This document shows positions 7,410-14,113 of a stretch of 36,768 nucleotides of DNA, piece by piece. The DNA comes from a virus, in IMG/VR virus record IMGVR_UViG_3300045912_000118, positions 1 through 36,768 of that record; one strand, written 5' to 3'. The notes beneath the pieces were generated by a model, which had not been told where the DNA came from, did no database searches, and saw only the letters and a list, made by a program, of their open reading frames with translations. Positions within the stretch are counted from its first letter, which is position 1. The number at the start of each line of letters is the position of its first letter. The position numbers and the translations under genes were made by a program.

Positions 7410-7803
7410 TGGCCGCCTTCGCGTTGCTTCTGGCCTCACGCCTGCGGTTGATTCGATCGACTCGCATCTGGTGACGCGCCGCTTTGCTCTGACCCAGGAG
7501 CTTTTCAATCCCACCGATTCGGTCGAGGATCGCGGTCTCCTCGGTCAACAGGCGATGAATCGCGAGCCGCTCGAGGTCGCCGAGGCGGAACCATTCACCC
7601 CAGGTATGAGCTGGCCTGAATGCATCGTGCAGCCTCCGCTCGGCGAGCTTCGCGAGCTCAACGGAGCCGCAGTCAAGGACGCCGATAATCCACAGCCTTA
7701 CCGGGCATCCAATCTGCAGTTCGGCCACCCGATTAGACACGTCGGACGACCATCCGATCTTCACCCTCTTGATCTGACCAGGACGAAGAAAGTAGATGTT
7801 CAT
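7402..7803 (-). CDS. T5orf172/GIY-YIG-type nuclease-domain protein
   Basis: A 133-residue protein whose first 75 residues match the T5orf172 (Mug113) branch of the GIY-YIG fold. MNIYFLRPGQ is followed by VKIGWSSDVSNRVAELQ (residues 14-30), a Cys-Pro turn, a Glu-containing helix (ELAKLAERRLHDAF, about 49-62) and GEWF (69-72). In this fold the Tyr/Gly strands, the Arg on the first helix (Arg25) and the later Glu (Glu55) are the expected active-site elements. The tail is Arg/Ala-rich and may bind DNA. ATG 7803 has AGGA upstream. The 5' end overlaps the neighbouring gene by 71 nt. Such proteins occur as free-standing phage nucleases, and the substrate cannot be told. Confidence 0.75.
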   Translation of the reverse strand: MNIYFLRPGQIKRVKIGWSSDVSNRVAELQIGCPVRLWIIGVLDCGSVELAKLAERRLHDAFRPAHTWGEWFRLGDLERLAIHRLLTEETAILDRIGGIEKLLGQSKAARHQMRVDRINRRREARSNAKAANA

Positions 7804-8206
7804 GGGTTCCTGCTTGGCGAGCCCGGATTACGGTGATTCCCTGAAAGGGCCGATCGTCACTTTTGTCGCAATCTACCCCGCTCTCGCGAAGCACGATGAT
7901 GCGGTGATGCCAGGGGAAGCTATGAAGTTTATGGGCCGACTTCCATCGTGGAGTCTTGCGATCAATCTCGAGCCCGACCGAGACCGTTCCCTTCGCGAGG
8001 CCAAGGTCAACGCGGCCAGTCCTGCCATCCCCGCGGGATGCAACCCTAACCTCGGTCTCGGCCCGCCATCCCAATTTCGTCACAACCCCAAGGACTACGT
8101 TCCTGAACGCTTTAGCGTCTACGTTTGGAGGAGCCTGGATGTTTCTGAGAGCATCTTCCAGCTCCTGAATATCCGAAATCCAATTCATGTTCCCGTCGAT
8201 CCCCAT
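7733..8206 (-). CDS. Putative restriction-endonuclease-fold protein
   Basis: A 157-residue protein (ATG 8206, with a G-rich site upstream; ATG 8188 is an alternative). The central part reads GRVDLGL (about residue 80), then VGLEIDRKTPRWKS, then RIIVLRESG. The spacing Asp, Glu-X-Asp, then Arg/Lys resembles the core beta-hairpin of PD-(D/E)XK nuclease-like proteins, but the catalytic Lys is not in the exact E-X-K position. I therefore call the fold and not activity. Its 3' end runs 71 nt into the T5orf172-type gene, so the two may be expressed as a coupled pair. Confidence 0.55.
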   Translation of the reverse strand: MGIDGNMNWISDIQELEDALRNIQAPPNVDAKAFRNVVLGVVTKLGWRAETEVRVASRGDGRTGRVDLGLAKGTVSVGLEIDRKTPRWKSAHKLHSFPWHHRIIVLRESGVDCDKSDDRPFQGITVIRARQAGTHEHLLSSSWSDQEGEDRMVVRRV

Positions 8207-8487
8207 AGAGCCCCCGCCCCACAGCGTTCGCTGAAGGGAAGGGGCCACGGTTATGCCCCCGTTCGAGAGCCCCGTAGCCATCCGCACCTGTTACCCCCTG
8301 CGGAAATGGCGTTAGCCCTAGGGGCGCCAGATATTCAGGTCCATAGCGAGGGACCGCGCCCTCGGGGCCCGGCTTGCAGTTTCTGGTGGCGGGAGTAGAC
8401 TTGGAGGTGTCTGCCGTCACAGACCGCGCTCGAAACCTTGTCGGGTTGTCGAGCACCGAGCCCCTCCTTGCGAGGGGCTCGTCATTT
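8207..8487. other. Gene-free gap with tandem hairpins
   Basis: About 280 bases with no supported gene. Two adjacent hairpins lie at 8428-8454 (GCTCGAAACC with GGTT-G-TCGAGC) and 8458-8480. The remainder up to 8428 is GC-rich with no clear promoter. A small non-coding RNA cannot be excluded. Confidence 0.45.
8458..8480 (-). terminator. Hairpin just after the 8488-8802 gene
   Basis: Perfect 9-bp stem GAGCCCCTC/GAGGGGCTC with a 5-base loop, eight bases past the TAG stop of the leftward gene. No U-rich tract follows on the minus strand. A second bulged hairpin comes next. It may cause partial termination or protect the 3' end. Confidence 0.45.
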
Positions 8488-8802
8488 CTACGCCTCGGCG
8501 CGGCGCGCGTCAAGCCTCAGTCGGCGTTCTTTCTCCCGGATGCTCCTCGGGAGGACCGCCAGGCGGTTGCGTTCCTCGAAGGCGCGCAGCCGCTCGATGA
8601 TGCGCTCGAGGTCGCGGGCCGCGCGGGTGTTGCGCCAGCCGACGAGGAGCGGGAGCGCCTCGGTCTCGAGCATGGTTCCCGCTGCGCCGGCGATCTTCGC
8701 GGCCTCGATCCGCCCCACTATCTGCCGACCGTTTCGCACGTCGCGCGAGGGCACCGTGGCGCTGTAGTCGCGCAAGAGTCCCGATCGGTTGCGGGTTTTC
8801 AT
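8488..8802 (-). CDS. Arg-rich protein of unknown function
   Basis: A 104-residue basic protein starting MKTRNRSGLLRDYS at ATG 8802, which overlaps the previous stop as ATGA and has GGAGG nine bases upstream. The middle is a Gly/Ala helix region and the C-terminal 40 residues are a highly charged helix (ERIIERLRAFEERNR, then RREK-type). This resembles small nucleic-acid-binding proteins, but no family is recognised. Confidence 0.6.
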   Translation of the reverse strand: MKTRNRSGLLRDYSATVPSRDVRNGRQIVGRIEAAKIAGAAGTMLETEALPLLVGWRNTRAARDLERIIERLRAFEERNRLAVLPRSIREKERRLRLDARRAEA

Positions 8803-9200
8803 CGCGTGGCCTCCTCCATCAGGTCGTCGAAGTCGATCTGCTCGTAGACCGGGCAATGCGTGCAGCGCCTGCCTGAGTTCAGGAGGTAGGGCCTATATCC
8901 GCACCGCACCCCCTCGCTGTACCCCTCGCCGCATCGCTGCCGCAACTGAGCGTTGTGCAACTGTACGCGCGCGATGGCCCTGCGCTGCCAGTCGCGAAGG
9001 CGTTCCCGCTCGTTCGTAATCGCGTCCACCGTCTGCTGCGAGTAGCCAGTGCCCGCCTCCGCCAGTTCCGCGACCTGCTTGCGCAGGCGCTCGATCTCAG
9101 CAGCGGCCTCTGGTCCGTCGGGGTTGCGGTAGTGGCAGGTGCTGTGCTCTGGGTCGCCGCTCGACTCGATGCGCATTAGGCGGTCGATTAGGTCGCTCAT
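8799..9200 (-). CDS. Coiled-coil protein with a C-terminal Cys cluster
   Basis: A 133-residue protein. Residues about 30-90 form a charged coiled coil (EAAAEIERLRKQVAELAEAG and NERERLRDWQRRA). The C-terminus has Cys residues in CGYRP and CTHCP, with another Cys-Gly-Glu before them, consistent with a small metal-binding knuckle. ATG 9200 has GAGGCG upstream. The stop overlaps the next gene as ATGA. Function unknown. Confidence 0.6.
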   Translation of the reverse strand: MSDLIDRLMRIESSGDPEHSTCHYRNPDGPEAAAEIERLRKQVAELAEAGTGYSQQTVDAITNERERLRDWQRRAIARVQLHNAQLRQRCGEGYSEGVRCGYRPYLLNSGRRCTHCPVYEQIDFDDLMEEATR

Positions 9201-9209
9201 GGCTTCGCC

Positions 9210-9392
9210 TCACTCCTCTACTGGGTAGCCATTCCATCGTTCAATGGTGTACCCACGTTTCTGAAATTCCTCCCACGATGTGTAAGGCATGTGCGCAGCA
9301 TCTTCGAGTAACCGCTCGATGGCCTGCTTTTCTGTCTTGGAGGCCAACCAAGTACACGGAGTGCCAGCCGGGGTAACGGGTACGTAGCTCAT
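9210..9392 (-). CDS. Small protein of unknown function
   Basis: A 60-residue acidic protein. ATG 9392 has AGAGGTG upstream and overlaps the preceding stop as ATGA. It contains a helix (KQAIERLLEDAAHM) followed by aromatic residues ending WNGYPVEE. No recognised domain. Confidence 0.55.
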   Translation of the reverse strand: MSYVPVTPAGTPCTWLASKTEKQAIERLLEDAAHMPYTSWEEFQKRGYTIERWNGYPVEE

Positions 9393-9580
9393 GGCTTCAC
9401 CTCTGCAAAGAGCTCGGCTACGTCCGCGCTTGAGACCTGGCGCCCGTCATGGAGCGCGAGGATTGCCTTGTCCTTGCCGGCGATGACGAGACTCACCATG
9501 TAGACCTTGAACTCGCCGAACAAGCGAACGTAGTCGCCGGCCTGGAAGTCATGGGGATCGAAACCCCTGCCAATCATCAT
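9389..9580 (-). CDS. First leftward gene, small protein of unknown function
   Basis: A 63-residue protein beginning with two Met codons (MMIGRGFDPHDFQAGDYVRL). AAGGAGG upstream of ATG 9580 is one of the best ribosome sites in the window. Short beta strands (GDYVRLFGEFKVYMVSLVI, AILALHDGRQV) suggest a small SH3-like barrel, but this is only a guess. It opens the leftward accessory cluster at the divergent control region. Confidence 0.6.
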   Translation of the reverse strand: MMIGRGFDPHDFQAGDYVRLFGEFKVYMVSLVIAGKDKAILALHDGRQVSSADVAELFAEVKP

Positions 9581-9603
9581 GGGGTCCTCCTTTTTTCCTC
9601 AGA

Positions 9604-9619
9604 AGTGAATTTCTTCACT
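9604..9619. promoter_or_regulatory. Operator-like inverted repeat
   Basis: AGTGAA-TTTC-TTCACT, a perfect 6-bp inverted repeat with a 4-base centre, between the divergent gene blocks and close to the leftward start at 9580. It fits a dimeric repressor or activator site. No cognate regulator is identified. Confidence 0.45.
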
Positions 9620-9712
9620 GAACCTCCGATTGAAACCCCGGGAGAGCCCGCACCATGCCGCTGCTCTCCTCCTCTTTCCCTACGTCGCGAAGTATCTCAC
9701 GTCCGCAGCCCT

Positions 9713-9748
9713 ATTGCAAGACGCGCATCACGTGTTGGGTGTTGCAAT
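9713..9748. promoter_or_regulatory. ATTGCAA / TTGCAAT inverted repeat
   Basis: ATTGCAA at 9713-9719 and TTGCAAT at 9742-9748 are exact reverse complements 22 bases apart. The right arm coincides with the -35 box of the rightward promoter. This is an arrangement expected for a regulator that covers the early promoter. Confidence 0.4.
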
Positions 9749-9770
9749 ATACGGAGTTTGGGAGTATGCT
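9742..9770 (+). promoter_or_regulatory. Candidate early rightward promoter
   Basis: TTGCAA (9742-9747), 17 bases, then TATGCT (9765-9770), each matching four of six sigma70 positions with ideal spacing. Expected initiation near 9777 gives a short leader to AAGGAGG (9787-9793) and the ATG at 9802. It is the best promoter for the whole early block. Confidence 0.65.
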
Positions 9771-9801
9771 TCCGGACGTGGGAAACAAGGAGGACGTGAC
9801 G

Positions 9802-10422
9802 ATGACCAAGTACCTATCCTGCGCCGAGACTGCGAAGCTGGTCCGGCAGGCGCTGAAAGAGTCGTTTCCCGGCGTGAAGTTCTCGGTGAAGTCCAAGAAC
9901 TACGCGGGCGGCGGCTCGATTAATGTCAAATGGATGGACGGCCCGCTGTCGTCCCAGGTGAAGGCGATCACGGATGCCTTTGAGGGCGCCTACTTCGACG
10001 GGATGATCGACTGGCAGGGTTCCAGCTACGCAACGCTCGACGGCGAGCGGGTGCGGTTCGGGGCGGATTTCATCTTCGAGGATCGGGACTATTCGGACGA
10101 GCTCCTCGCGCGGGGCATCGCGGCGGTCTCCAACGGCTACGGTGGGAACAAGCCGATCACGGGCGCCGAATGGCGCAACGGCGCCGGCCACTACTGGTAC
10201 AACGATGGCGGGTGCGACCTCGGCCGGGCCCTGACCCTCTGGCTCTCCGGCAAGGCCGAGCTCGATTCGATCGTCCCTGACCGGGGGATCGAGGCCAAAC
10301 CCTCGGCGACCATGGCGCGGGTCAAGTTCGCCGGGGATGACGGCTACGGCGCCGGGACGGTCGGGCGGGACCCCAAGAATCCGAACGGCGAACAGGCGTA
10401 CAAGGCGGTGGGGTCTTGGTAA
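9802..10422 (+). CDS. LPD29-domain protein, first early gene
   Basis: A 206-residue protein. Residues about 6-70 (CAETAKLVRQALKESFPGVKF, then YAGGGSINVKW, then FEGAYFDGMIDWQG) match the pattern of LPD29, one of the large-polyvalent-protein-associated domains described in phage and plasmid polyvalent proteins. The C-terminal half has a Gly/Asp-rich stretch and a final basic tail. ATG 9802 has AAGGAGG at optimal spacing. As the first gene after the early promoter it may act early against host defences or metabolism, but no activity is established. A domain usually found inside polyvalent proteins here stands alone, while the giant polyvalent gene lies in the late region. Confidence 0.7.
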   Translation: MTKYLSCAETAKLVRQALKESFPGVKFSVKSKNYAGGGSINVKWMDGPLSSQVKAITDAFEGAYFDGMIDWQGSSYATLDGERVRFGADFIFEDRDYSDELLARGIAAVSNGYGGNKPITGAEWRNGAGHYWYNDGGCDLGRALTLWLSGKAELDSIVPDRGIEAKPSATMARVKFAGDDGYGAGTVGRDPKNPNGEQAYKAVGSW

Positions 10423-10440
10423 ATCCTCGACTAGAGGATT
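10422..10440. other. Small hairpin after the LPD29 gene
   Basis: AATCCTC-GACTA-GAGGATT, a perfect 7-bp stem directly behind the stop codon. No T tract follows, so it more likely separates or stabilises messages than terminates. Confidence 0.4.
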
Positions 10441-10464
10441 GGGGGCGTGGAACAGGAGGCAGGC

Positions 10465-10728
10465 ATGACCAGGAAAGACAAGGCGCTCGAAGTTCTGAGG
10501 AATGGCGGGTATTTCCGGAAGGCGCTCGAGACTCAGTACCGGGGCAGCGAAAAGCTCGTGACCCGGCTGCGGGACAAGGGCGGGAACGTCGTCGGGGGTA
10601 TCGGCTACAAGACTTGGGCCGAACTTTACGATGCCGGCCTGTTGTCCTGGCGACAGGCCCCGAAGTCAACCACTTGGCCGAGCGAGTACGTTCTCTCGGC
10701 CAAGGGCGCGGCGGAGTTCGGGGCATGA
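10465..10728 (+). CDS. Small protein of unknown function, possible winged helix
   Basis: An 87-residue protein (MTRKDKALEVLRNGGYFRKA). ATG 10465 follows AGGAGG and is preferred to a GTG at 10447. The pattern of short helices, a Gly turn and a C-terminal beta pair (WPSEYVLSAKG) is compatible with a small winged-helix DNA-binding protein, but I recognise no family. It overlaps the next start as ATGA. Confidence 0.6.
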   Translation: MTRKDKALEVLRNGGYFRKALETQYRGSEKLVTRLRDKGGNVVGGIGYKTWAELYDAGLLSWRQAPKSTTWPSEYVLSAKGAAEFGA

Positions 10729-10997
10729 AGTCGTGGCGGTGTGCCGACTGCGGCGCCCGATTTGAGGAGCCCGTCCGCGTGCCGGACGGGCAGCGCCTCG
10801 AGTATTGGGGCCGCATGATTTGGAAGGACGACTCCTACGATGGCTGTCCGGAGTGTGACTCATGGGACATCGAGGAGCGGGTGGCGTGCGCCGAGTGTGA
10901 GGATGCCGACCCTGCCGCTGGCGACGACTACTGTCCGGCGTGCCGGGCGAGGCTGGACGCAGAGGAACCAAATTGGCTCAGGCCGCAGGCCTGGTAG
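10725..10997 (+). CDS. CxxC-rich zinc-ribbon-like protein
   Basis: A 90-residue acidic protein with four CxxC knuckles: CADC near residue 6, CPEC near 42, CAEC near 55 and CPAC near 70. These could bind two zinc ions in a ribbon or treble-clef arrangement. ATG 10725 overlaps the preceding stop as ATGA. Small zinc proteins of this type in early phage blocks often bind nucleic acid or host proteins. The target is not known. Confidence 0.65.
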   Translation: MKSWRCADCGARFEEPVRVPDGQRLEYWGRMIWKDDSYDGCPECDSWDIEERVACAECEDADPAAGDDYCPACRARLDAEEPNWLRPQAW

Positions 10998-11006
10998 GAG
11001 GAACGG

Positions 11007-11315
11007 ATGCTTCGAGCGATTGCGATGGTAGCGGCCCTGGCCGCCGCGGCGCCGGCCCAGGCCGGTGAGCTTATGGGCAAGGTCCGCAACAACGCGGGCG
11101 GGTTCATTACGTTCTACACGCGCCAGGCGACCATGTGCGGCGAGCACTTCCTGGTAATCACCAAGGCGAAGAACGGATCGGCGACCACGGGCTGCTGGAA
11201 CTTCATCGGCCGCGATGTCGTCGTGGTCTGGTCTGACGGCGGGGTGTCGTCCTTCGAGTTCGACGACATCACGTTCGATCCTGACTTCCTCAACACCTTG
11301 CGGAGCGGGTCATGA
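11007..11315 (+). CDS. Early secreted (periplasmic) small protein
   Basis: A 102-residue protein with a clear Sec signal peptide: a short basic start, then an Ala-rich hydrophobic core ending AAPAQA, probably cleaved after residue 19. The mature part is small, beta-prone and has two Cys (in MCGEH and TGCWN) that could form a disulfide. ATG 11007 has GGAGG upstream. A periplasmic protein made early suggests superinfection exclusion or envelope modification, but that is inference from timing and location. No family recognised. Confidence 0.65.
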   Translation: MLRAIAMVAALAAAAPAQAGELMGKVRNNAGGFITFYTRQATMCGEHFLVITKAKNGSATTGCWNFIGRDVVVVWSDGGVSSFEFDDITFDPDFLNTLRSGS

Positions 11316-11539
11316 TGGTAAAGATCGGCGACCGGATCGACTACTGGCGCGGGTCCATCCTGGCCGAGGGCATCGTCAAGCGGATCGAGCTCGCGCCCGA
11401 ACCGGAATGGAAAAGCCAGGAGCTCCTCGCGGACGGTCTGGTTCTGTGCGCGGCGAACGGGGCGCATTTCGTGGACCTCGAGGATGGCCGGTGGACCTAC
11501 GCGGATCGCATCGTTGCGGTCAACGGCGTGAGGGTGTAG
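11312..11539 (+). CDS. Small protein of unknown function
   Basis: A 75-residue protein (MMVKIGDRIDYWRG), beta-prone with an acidic middle. The ATG overlaps the previous stop (ATGATG) and a GGAG lies upstream. The N-terminal KIGDRIDYW and the late GRWTYADRIVAV resemble small KOW/SH3-like folds. No named family. Confidence 0.55.
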   Translation: MMVKIGDRIDYWRGSILAEGIVKRIELAPEPEWKSQELLADGLVLCAANGAHFVDLEDGRWTYADRIVAVNGVRV

Positions 11540-11568
11540 CATGGCAGCCGCCGTGCTAGGAGTTCAAC

Positions 11569-11781
11569 ATGGACGAGTTGCGTACCGTCGCATTCAAGCA
11601 TCGGGGCCGGGTCTACCTGGCGCCCGCGGCCGACTACTGCAACGCCGTCCGGGGTGAGGTCGGGGACCTCGGAGGTTTCGATGTATCGAATGCAGATAGT
11701 GGTTCCGGATTCCGCTGCCGCCATTGCGGCGCTGAGGAAGGCGAAAATCCAGGCGAAGGTCGAGTTCAGCCAACCCATTGA
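11569..11781 (+). CDS. Possible small CxxC protein, overlapped by the next gene
   Basis: A 70-residue frame (MDELRTVAFKHRGRVYLAP) with AGGAG upstream of ATG 11569 and a CRHC pair near residue 50. Its last 33 codons are shared, in another frame, with the HTH gene that starts at 11681. The N-terminal half looks protein-like. The tail is Gly/Glu-rich and less convincing. Either a genuine overlapping gene or a shortened remnant. Confidence 0.4.
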   Translation: MDELRTVAFKHRGRVYLAPAADYCNAVRGEVGDLGGFDVSNADSGSGFRCRHCGAEEGENPGEGRVQPTH

Positions 11782-11974
11782 GTTGCGCGGGACGCAGAAG
11801 GACCCAGCGATTCCGGCTCGAATCTTCGAGCTCGCCGAGGATGGCTGGACCTATCAGTCGATCGCGGAAAAGACCGGCGTGAGTTACGCGACCGTGTTGC
11901 GCGTCGTCCAGGCGCCTGACCGTTACGGGCTCAATGGCAAGAAGCCGATCCGTCGAATCAACTGGCGCCGCTAG
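11681..11974 (+). CDS. Helix-turn-helix protein, likely early regulator
   Basis: A 97-residue protein. The start is ATG 11681, preceded by GGAGG five bases upstream, rather than a longer frame from 11654. Residues about 55-80 (ARIFELAEDGWTYQSIAEKT, then GVSYATVLRVV) form a classic resolvase/HTH_23-type helix-turn-helix, with the Gly-Val-Ser turn and a Thr-Val-containing recognition helix. The N-terminal strand region may dimerise. It lies just ahead of the recombination genes and is the best candidate for a phage regulator of the divergent control region. Confidence 0.7.
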   Translation: MYRMQIVVPDSAAAIAALRKAKIQAKVEFSQPIELRGTQKDPAIPARIFELAEDGWTYQSIAEKTGVSYATVLRVVQAPDRYGLNGKKPIRRINWRR

Positions 11975-11997
11975 GCGCCCCTACGCGGAGGTAGGGC

Positions 11998-12714
11998 ATG
12001 AACCAGGAAACAAGCGGGGCGCTCGTCGCCCCAGGGGATTTTCTCGCCACGCTCGAGCGGGTGGCGCTCAATCCGGAGGTCTCCGTCGACAAGATGGAGC
12101 GCCTCCTCGACATGCAGGAGCGGGTCCAGGCGAAGCGGGCTGAGGCGGAGTTCAACGCCGCCATGGCCCGCGTCCAGGGCGAGCTCCCTCGCATCCTCAA
12201 GAACGCCGCGAACGAAACGACCCGCTCGACCTATGCGAATCTCGAGGCGGTCAACCGGGCGATCACGCCGGTCTACACGCGCGAGGGGTTCGCGCTGTCG
12301 TTCAACAACCCAGGCGGGGCGCCTGACGGGTTCTATCGGGTGACGTGTACGGTCATGCACCGCGCCGGGCATTCCCGCGAGTACCAGGTGGACGTGCCGG
12401 CCGATTCGGTCGGCATGAAGGGGACGGTCAACAAGACGCCGACCCACGCCTTCGGCTCCTCGATGAGCTACGGCCGCCGCTACCTGACCATGCTGATCTT
12501 CAACCTCACGACCACCAATGAGGACGATGACGGCCAGGCGGCCGCGGTCATTACCGAGGCCCAGGTCGCCGACCTTGAGGCGCTCCTGACTGAGGTCAAG
12601 GCGGATCGCGAGGGGTTCCTGCGGTACTGCAAGGTGGATGATCTTGCGGACCTGCCAGCCATTAAGTTCCGGGCCGCAGTCGCGGCGCTCGAGGCCAAGA
12701 GGGCGCGCGCATGA
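11998..12714 (+). CDS. erf: ERF-family single-strand annealing protein
   Basis: A 238-residue protein that anneals complementary single strands during phage recombination and genome circularisation. ERF-family signatures are visible: a helical lead with FNAAMARVQGELPRILKNA, then TRSTYANLEAVNRAITPVY, GFALSFNN, CTVMHRAGHSREYQV, and the conserved GSSMSYGRRYLTMLIFNL core. The C-terminus is a helical tail. ATG 11998 has GGAGG upstream. The stop overlaps the exonuclease start as ATGA, which fixes the two as a functional pair like lambda Bet-Exo. Confidence 0.9.
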   Translation: MNQETSGALVAPGDFLATLERVALNPEVSVDKMERLLDMQERVQAKRAEAEFNAAMARVQGELPRILKNAANETTRSTYANLEAVNRAITPVYTREGFALSFNNPGGAPDGFYRVTCTVMHRAGHSREYQVDVPADSVGMKGTVNKTPTHAFGSSMSYGRRYLTMLIFNLTTTNEDDDGQAAAVITEAQVADLEALLTEVKADREGFLRYCKVDDLADLPAIKFRAAVAALEAKRARA

Positions 12715-13328
12715 GGACGTACATCGAGGTCGAACAGGGCTCCCCGGAATGGTTTGCGGCCCGGCTCGGCATTCCGACCGCGAGCGAGGCGGATACCGTG
12801 CTTGCGCAGAAAGGACCTCGGGGAGGAGAACCGAAGGGCCGGCGGACCTACATGCTGACGCTGTTGGGCGAGCGCATGACCGGCCAGCGGGTCGAGTCCT
12901 ACTCGAATGCCCATATGGAGCGCGGCAAGGTCATGGAGGCCGAGGCGCGCGACCTGTACGCGCTGCTGACCGACGAGCCCGTGGCGCCTTCCGGGTTCTG
13001 GACGCTTGAGATTGAGCACGGCAGGATCGGCGCGTCGCCTGACTCGACGGTCGGCGAGCATGGGCTGCTCGAAATCAAGACCAAGCTGCCGCACCTGCAT
13101 CTCGACTGCCTGCTGCGGGACGAGATTCCGGCCGAGCACGTCAAACAAATCATGACGCAAATGCTCGTGACCGGCCGGGAATGGTGCGACTTCATGAGCT
13201 ACTGGCCCGGGCTGCCGCCGTTCATCAAGCGGATGCACGCCCCGGATGCGATGACCGAAATCAGGGACGGTTTCAACCTGTTCCTGGCCGAGTTGAATGA
13301 ACTCGATCGCATGGTGAGGTCACTATGA
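12711..13328 (+). CDS. YqaJ/lambda-Exo-type exonuclease
   Basis: A 205-residue alkaline exonuclease that would resect double-strand ends for the ERF protein. The fold signature is complete: GSPEWFAARLGIPTAS (residues 10-25), the helix with Glu70, Glu76 and Glu78 ahead of ARDLY, then GASPDS with Asp111 and LEIKTK with Glu121 and Lys123 as the PD-(D/E)XK metal site. KQIMTQMLVTG with YWPG follows and completes the core. ATG 12711 overlaps the erf stop (ATGA). Confidence 0.9.
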   Translation: MRTYIEVEQGSPEWFAARLGIPTASEADTVLAQKGPRGGEPKGRRTYMLTLLGERMTGQRVESYSNAHMERGKVMEAEARDLYALLTDEPVAPSGFWTLEIEHGRIGASPDSTVGEHGLLEIKTKLPHLHLDCLLRDEIPAEHVKQIMTQMLVTGREWCDFMSYWPGLPPFIKRMHAPDAMTEIRDGFNLFLAELNELDRMVRSL

Positions 13329-13537
13329 GCCAGAAAGACCGCATTCGACAGGCGCTCGTGGAGGGCCATAGTCTCACCCCGCTGGCGGCGCTCGCGCGCT
13401 TCGGCTGCTTCCGGCTCGCGGCCAGAATCAAGGAACTTCGCGACCAGGGTATGCCGATCCGGACGACTCTCGCCAGGACCACCGACGGCAAGCGGGTCGC
13501 CACCTATTGGCTTGGCCATGCGCGCCGTACCTCGTAG
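13325..13537 (+). CDS. Small HTH protein
   Basis: A 70-residue protein built as a winged helix-turn-helix: KDRIRQALVEGHSLTPLAAL, FGCFRLAARIKELRDQG, then a wing that reads KRVATYWLG. It resembles the small helix-turn-helix proteins (HTH_68 type) commonly seen in phage early regions. ATG 13325 overlaps the exonuclease stop as ATGA. It probably regulates or accompanies replication and recombination, with no direct evidence. Confidence 0.7.
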   Translation: MSQKDRIRQALVEGHSLTPLAALARFGCFRLAARIKELRDQGMPIRTTLARTTDGKRVATYWLGHARRTS

Positions 13538-13715
13538 CTATCGCGAGCGGACGACCGAGCTTGGGATGCGGGTGCGCTCCCGGTTCGAGGACGGCTCGCA
13601 GGGGCAGACCATCGAGCGGATCATCCTCGATTGCCCCGGGCTGTCGCTGCTACCGGCGGAGCGGATTGGCAACGGACGGAACTCGGCGGTCGAGTTCCGG
13701 CATTGTGAGGAGTAG
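13518..13715 (+). CDS. Small protein of unknown function
   Basis: A 65-residue basic protein (MRAVPRSYRERTTELGMR), starting at ATG 13518 inside the end of the HTH gene (20-nt overlap). The ribosome site is weak. One Cys near the middle (LDCPG) and one in the C-terminal HCEE. No recognised family. Confidence 0.5.
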   Translation: MRAVPRSYRERTTELGMRVRSRFEDGSQGQTIERIILDCPGLSLLPAERIGNGRNSAVEFRHCEE

Positions 13716-13718
13716 ACG

Positions 13719-13937
13719 ATGACGACAATCTGGAAGGTACGAGTCGGCGAGGCAACATCCTGGCAGCCGACGATCAAGGCGGCGAAGCGATGGTCGAGTG
13801 ATCGGCTCCCGATCCTGGGATCGGTCGATCTGGAGTTCGAGGAGTACGACAAGCCTGGCACCGCCGCCGAGTTCTGCCGGTTTCTCGAGGCGCCGGAGGA
13901 TTTTCGCGTGCTGCACGATGGCGGGCCGCCGGCATGA
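13719..13937 (+). CDS. Small protein of unknown function
   Basis: A 72-residue protein (MTTIWKVRVGEATSWQPTIK) with GAGGAG upstream of ATG 13719. It has two possible beta strands and an acidic C-terminal helix. It overlaps the next start as ATGA. Function not recognised. Confidence 0.55.
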   Translation: MTTIWKVRVGEATSWQPTIKAAKRWSSDRLPILGSVDLEFEEYDKPGTAAEFCRFLEAPEDFRVLHDGGPPA

Positions 13938-14113
13938 ATAACACGGGCCAGTTCCTCCTGCTGCCGCCCTCGCTGCCGCTCGGCGACCCGGAGCTCATGG
14001 AGCGCCTGGCGTACCGCCAGGTGGCCGTCTTGCGACGACTGCGGGAGGAAGGGCCGCCGTCCCAATGGCGGGATTCCCCGCCAGCCGACGGGCGGATCGT
14101 CGCGGGTGGCTAG
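13934..14113 (+). CDS. Small 59-residue protein of unknown function
   Basis: ATG 13934 overlaps the previous stop as ATGA and the frame runs to TAG at 14111-14113, inside the start of the DUF1367 gene. The protein (MNNTGQFLLLPPSLPLGDPE, then an Arg-rich helix, then a Pro/Asp tail) is short and without a known domain. The overlaps at both ends and the early-block packing support translation. Confidence 0.5.
   Translation: MNNTGQFLLLPPSLPLGDPELMERLAYRQVAVLRRLREEGPPSQWRDSPPADGRIVAGG

Noticed and set aside
8112-8513. 133-codon minus-strand frame spanning the gene-free gap
   Set aside because: It overlaps the nuclease-fold gene in another frame, crosses both hairpins and is composed of Arg/Gly/Pro-rich sequence with no ribosome site.
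9724-9740. CACGTG core in the control region as a second parS
   Set aside because: The flanking bases (GCAT and TTGG) do not match GTTY/RAAC.
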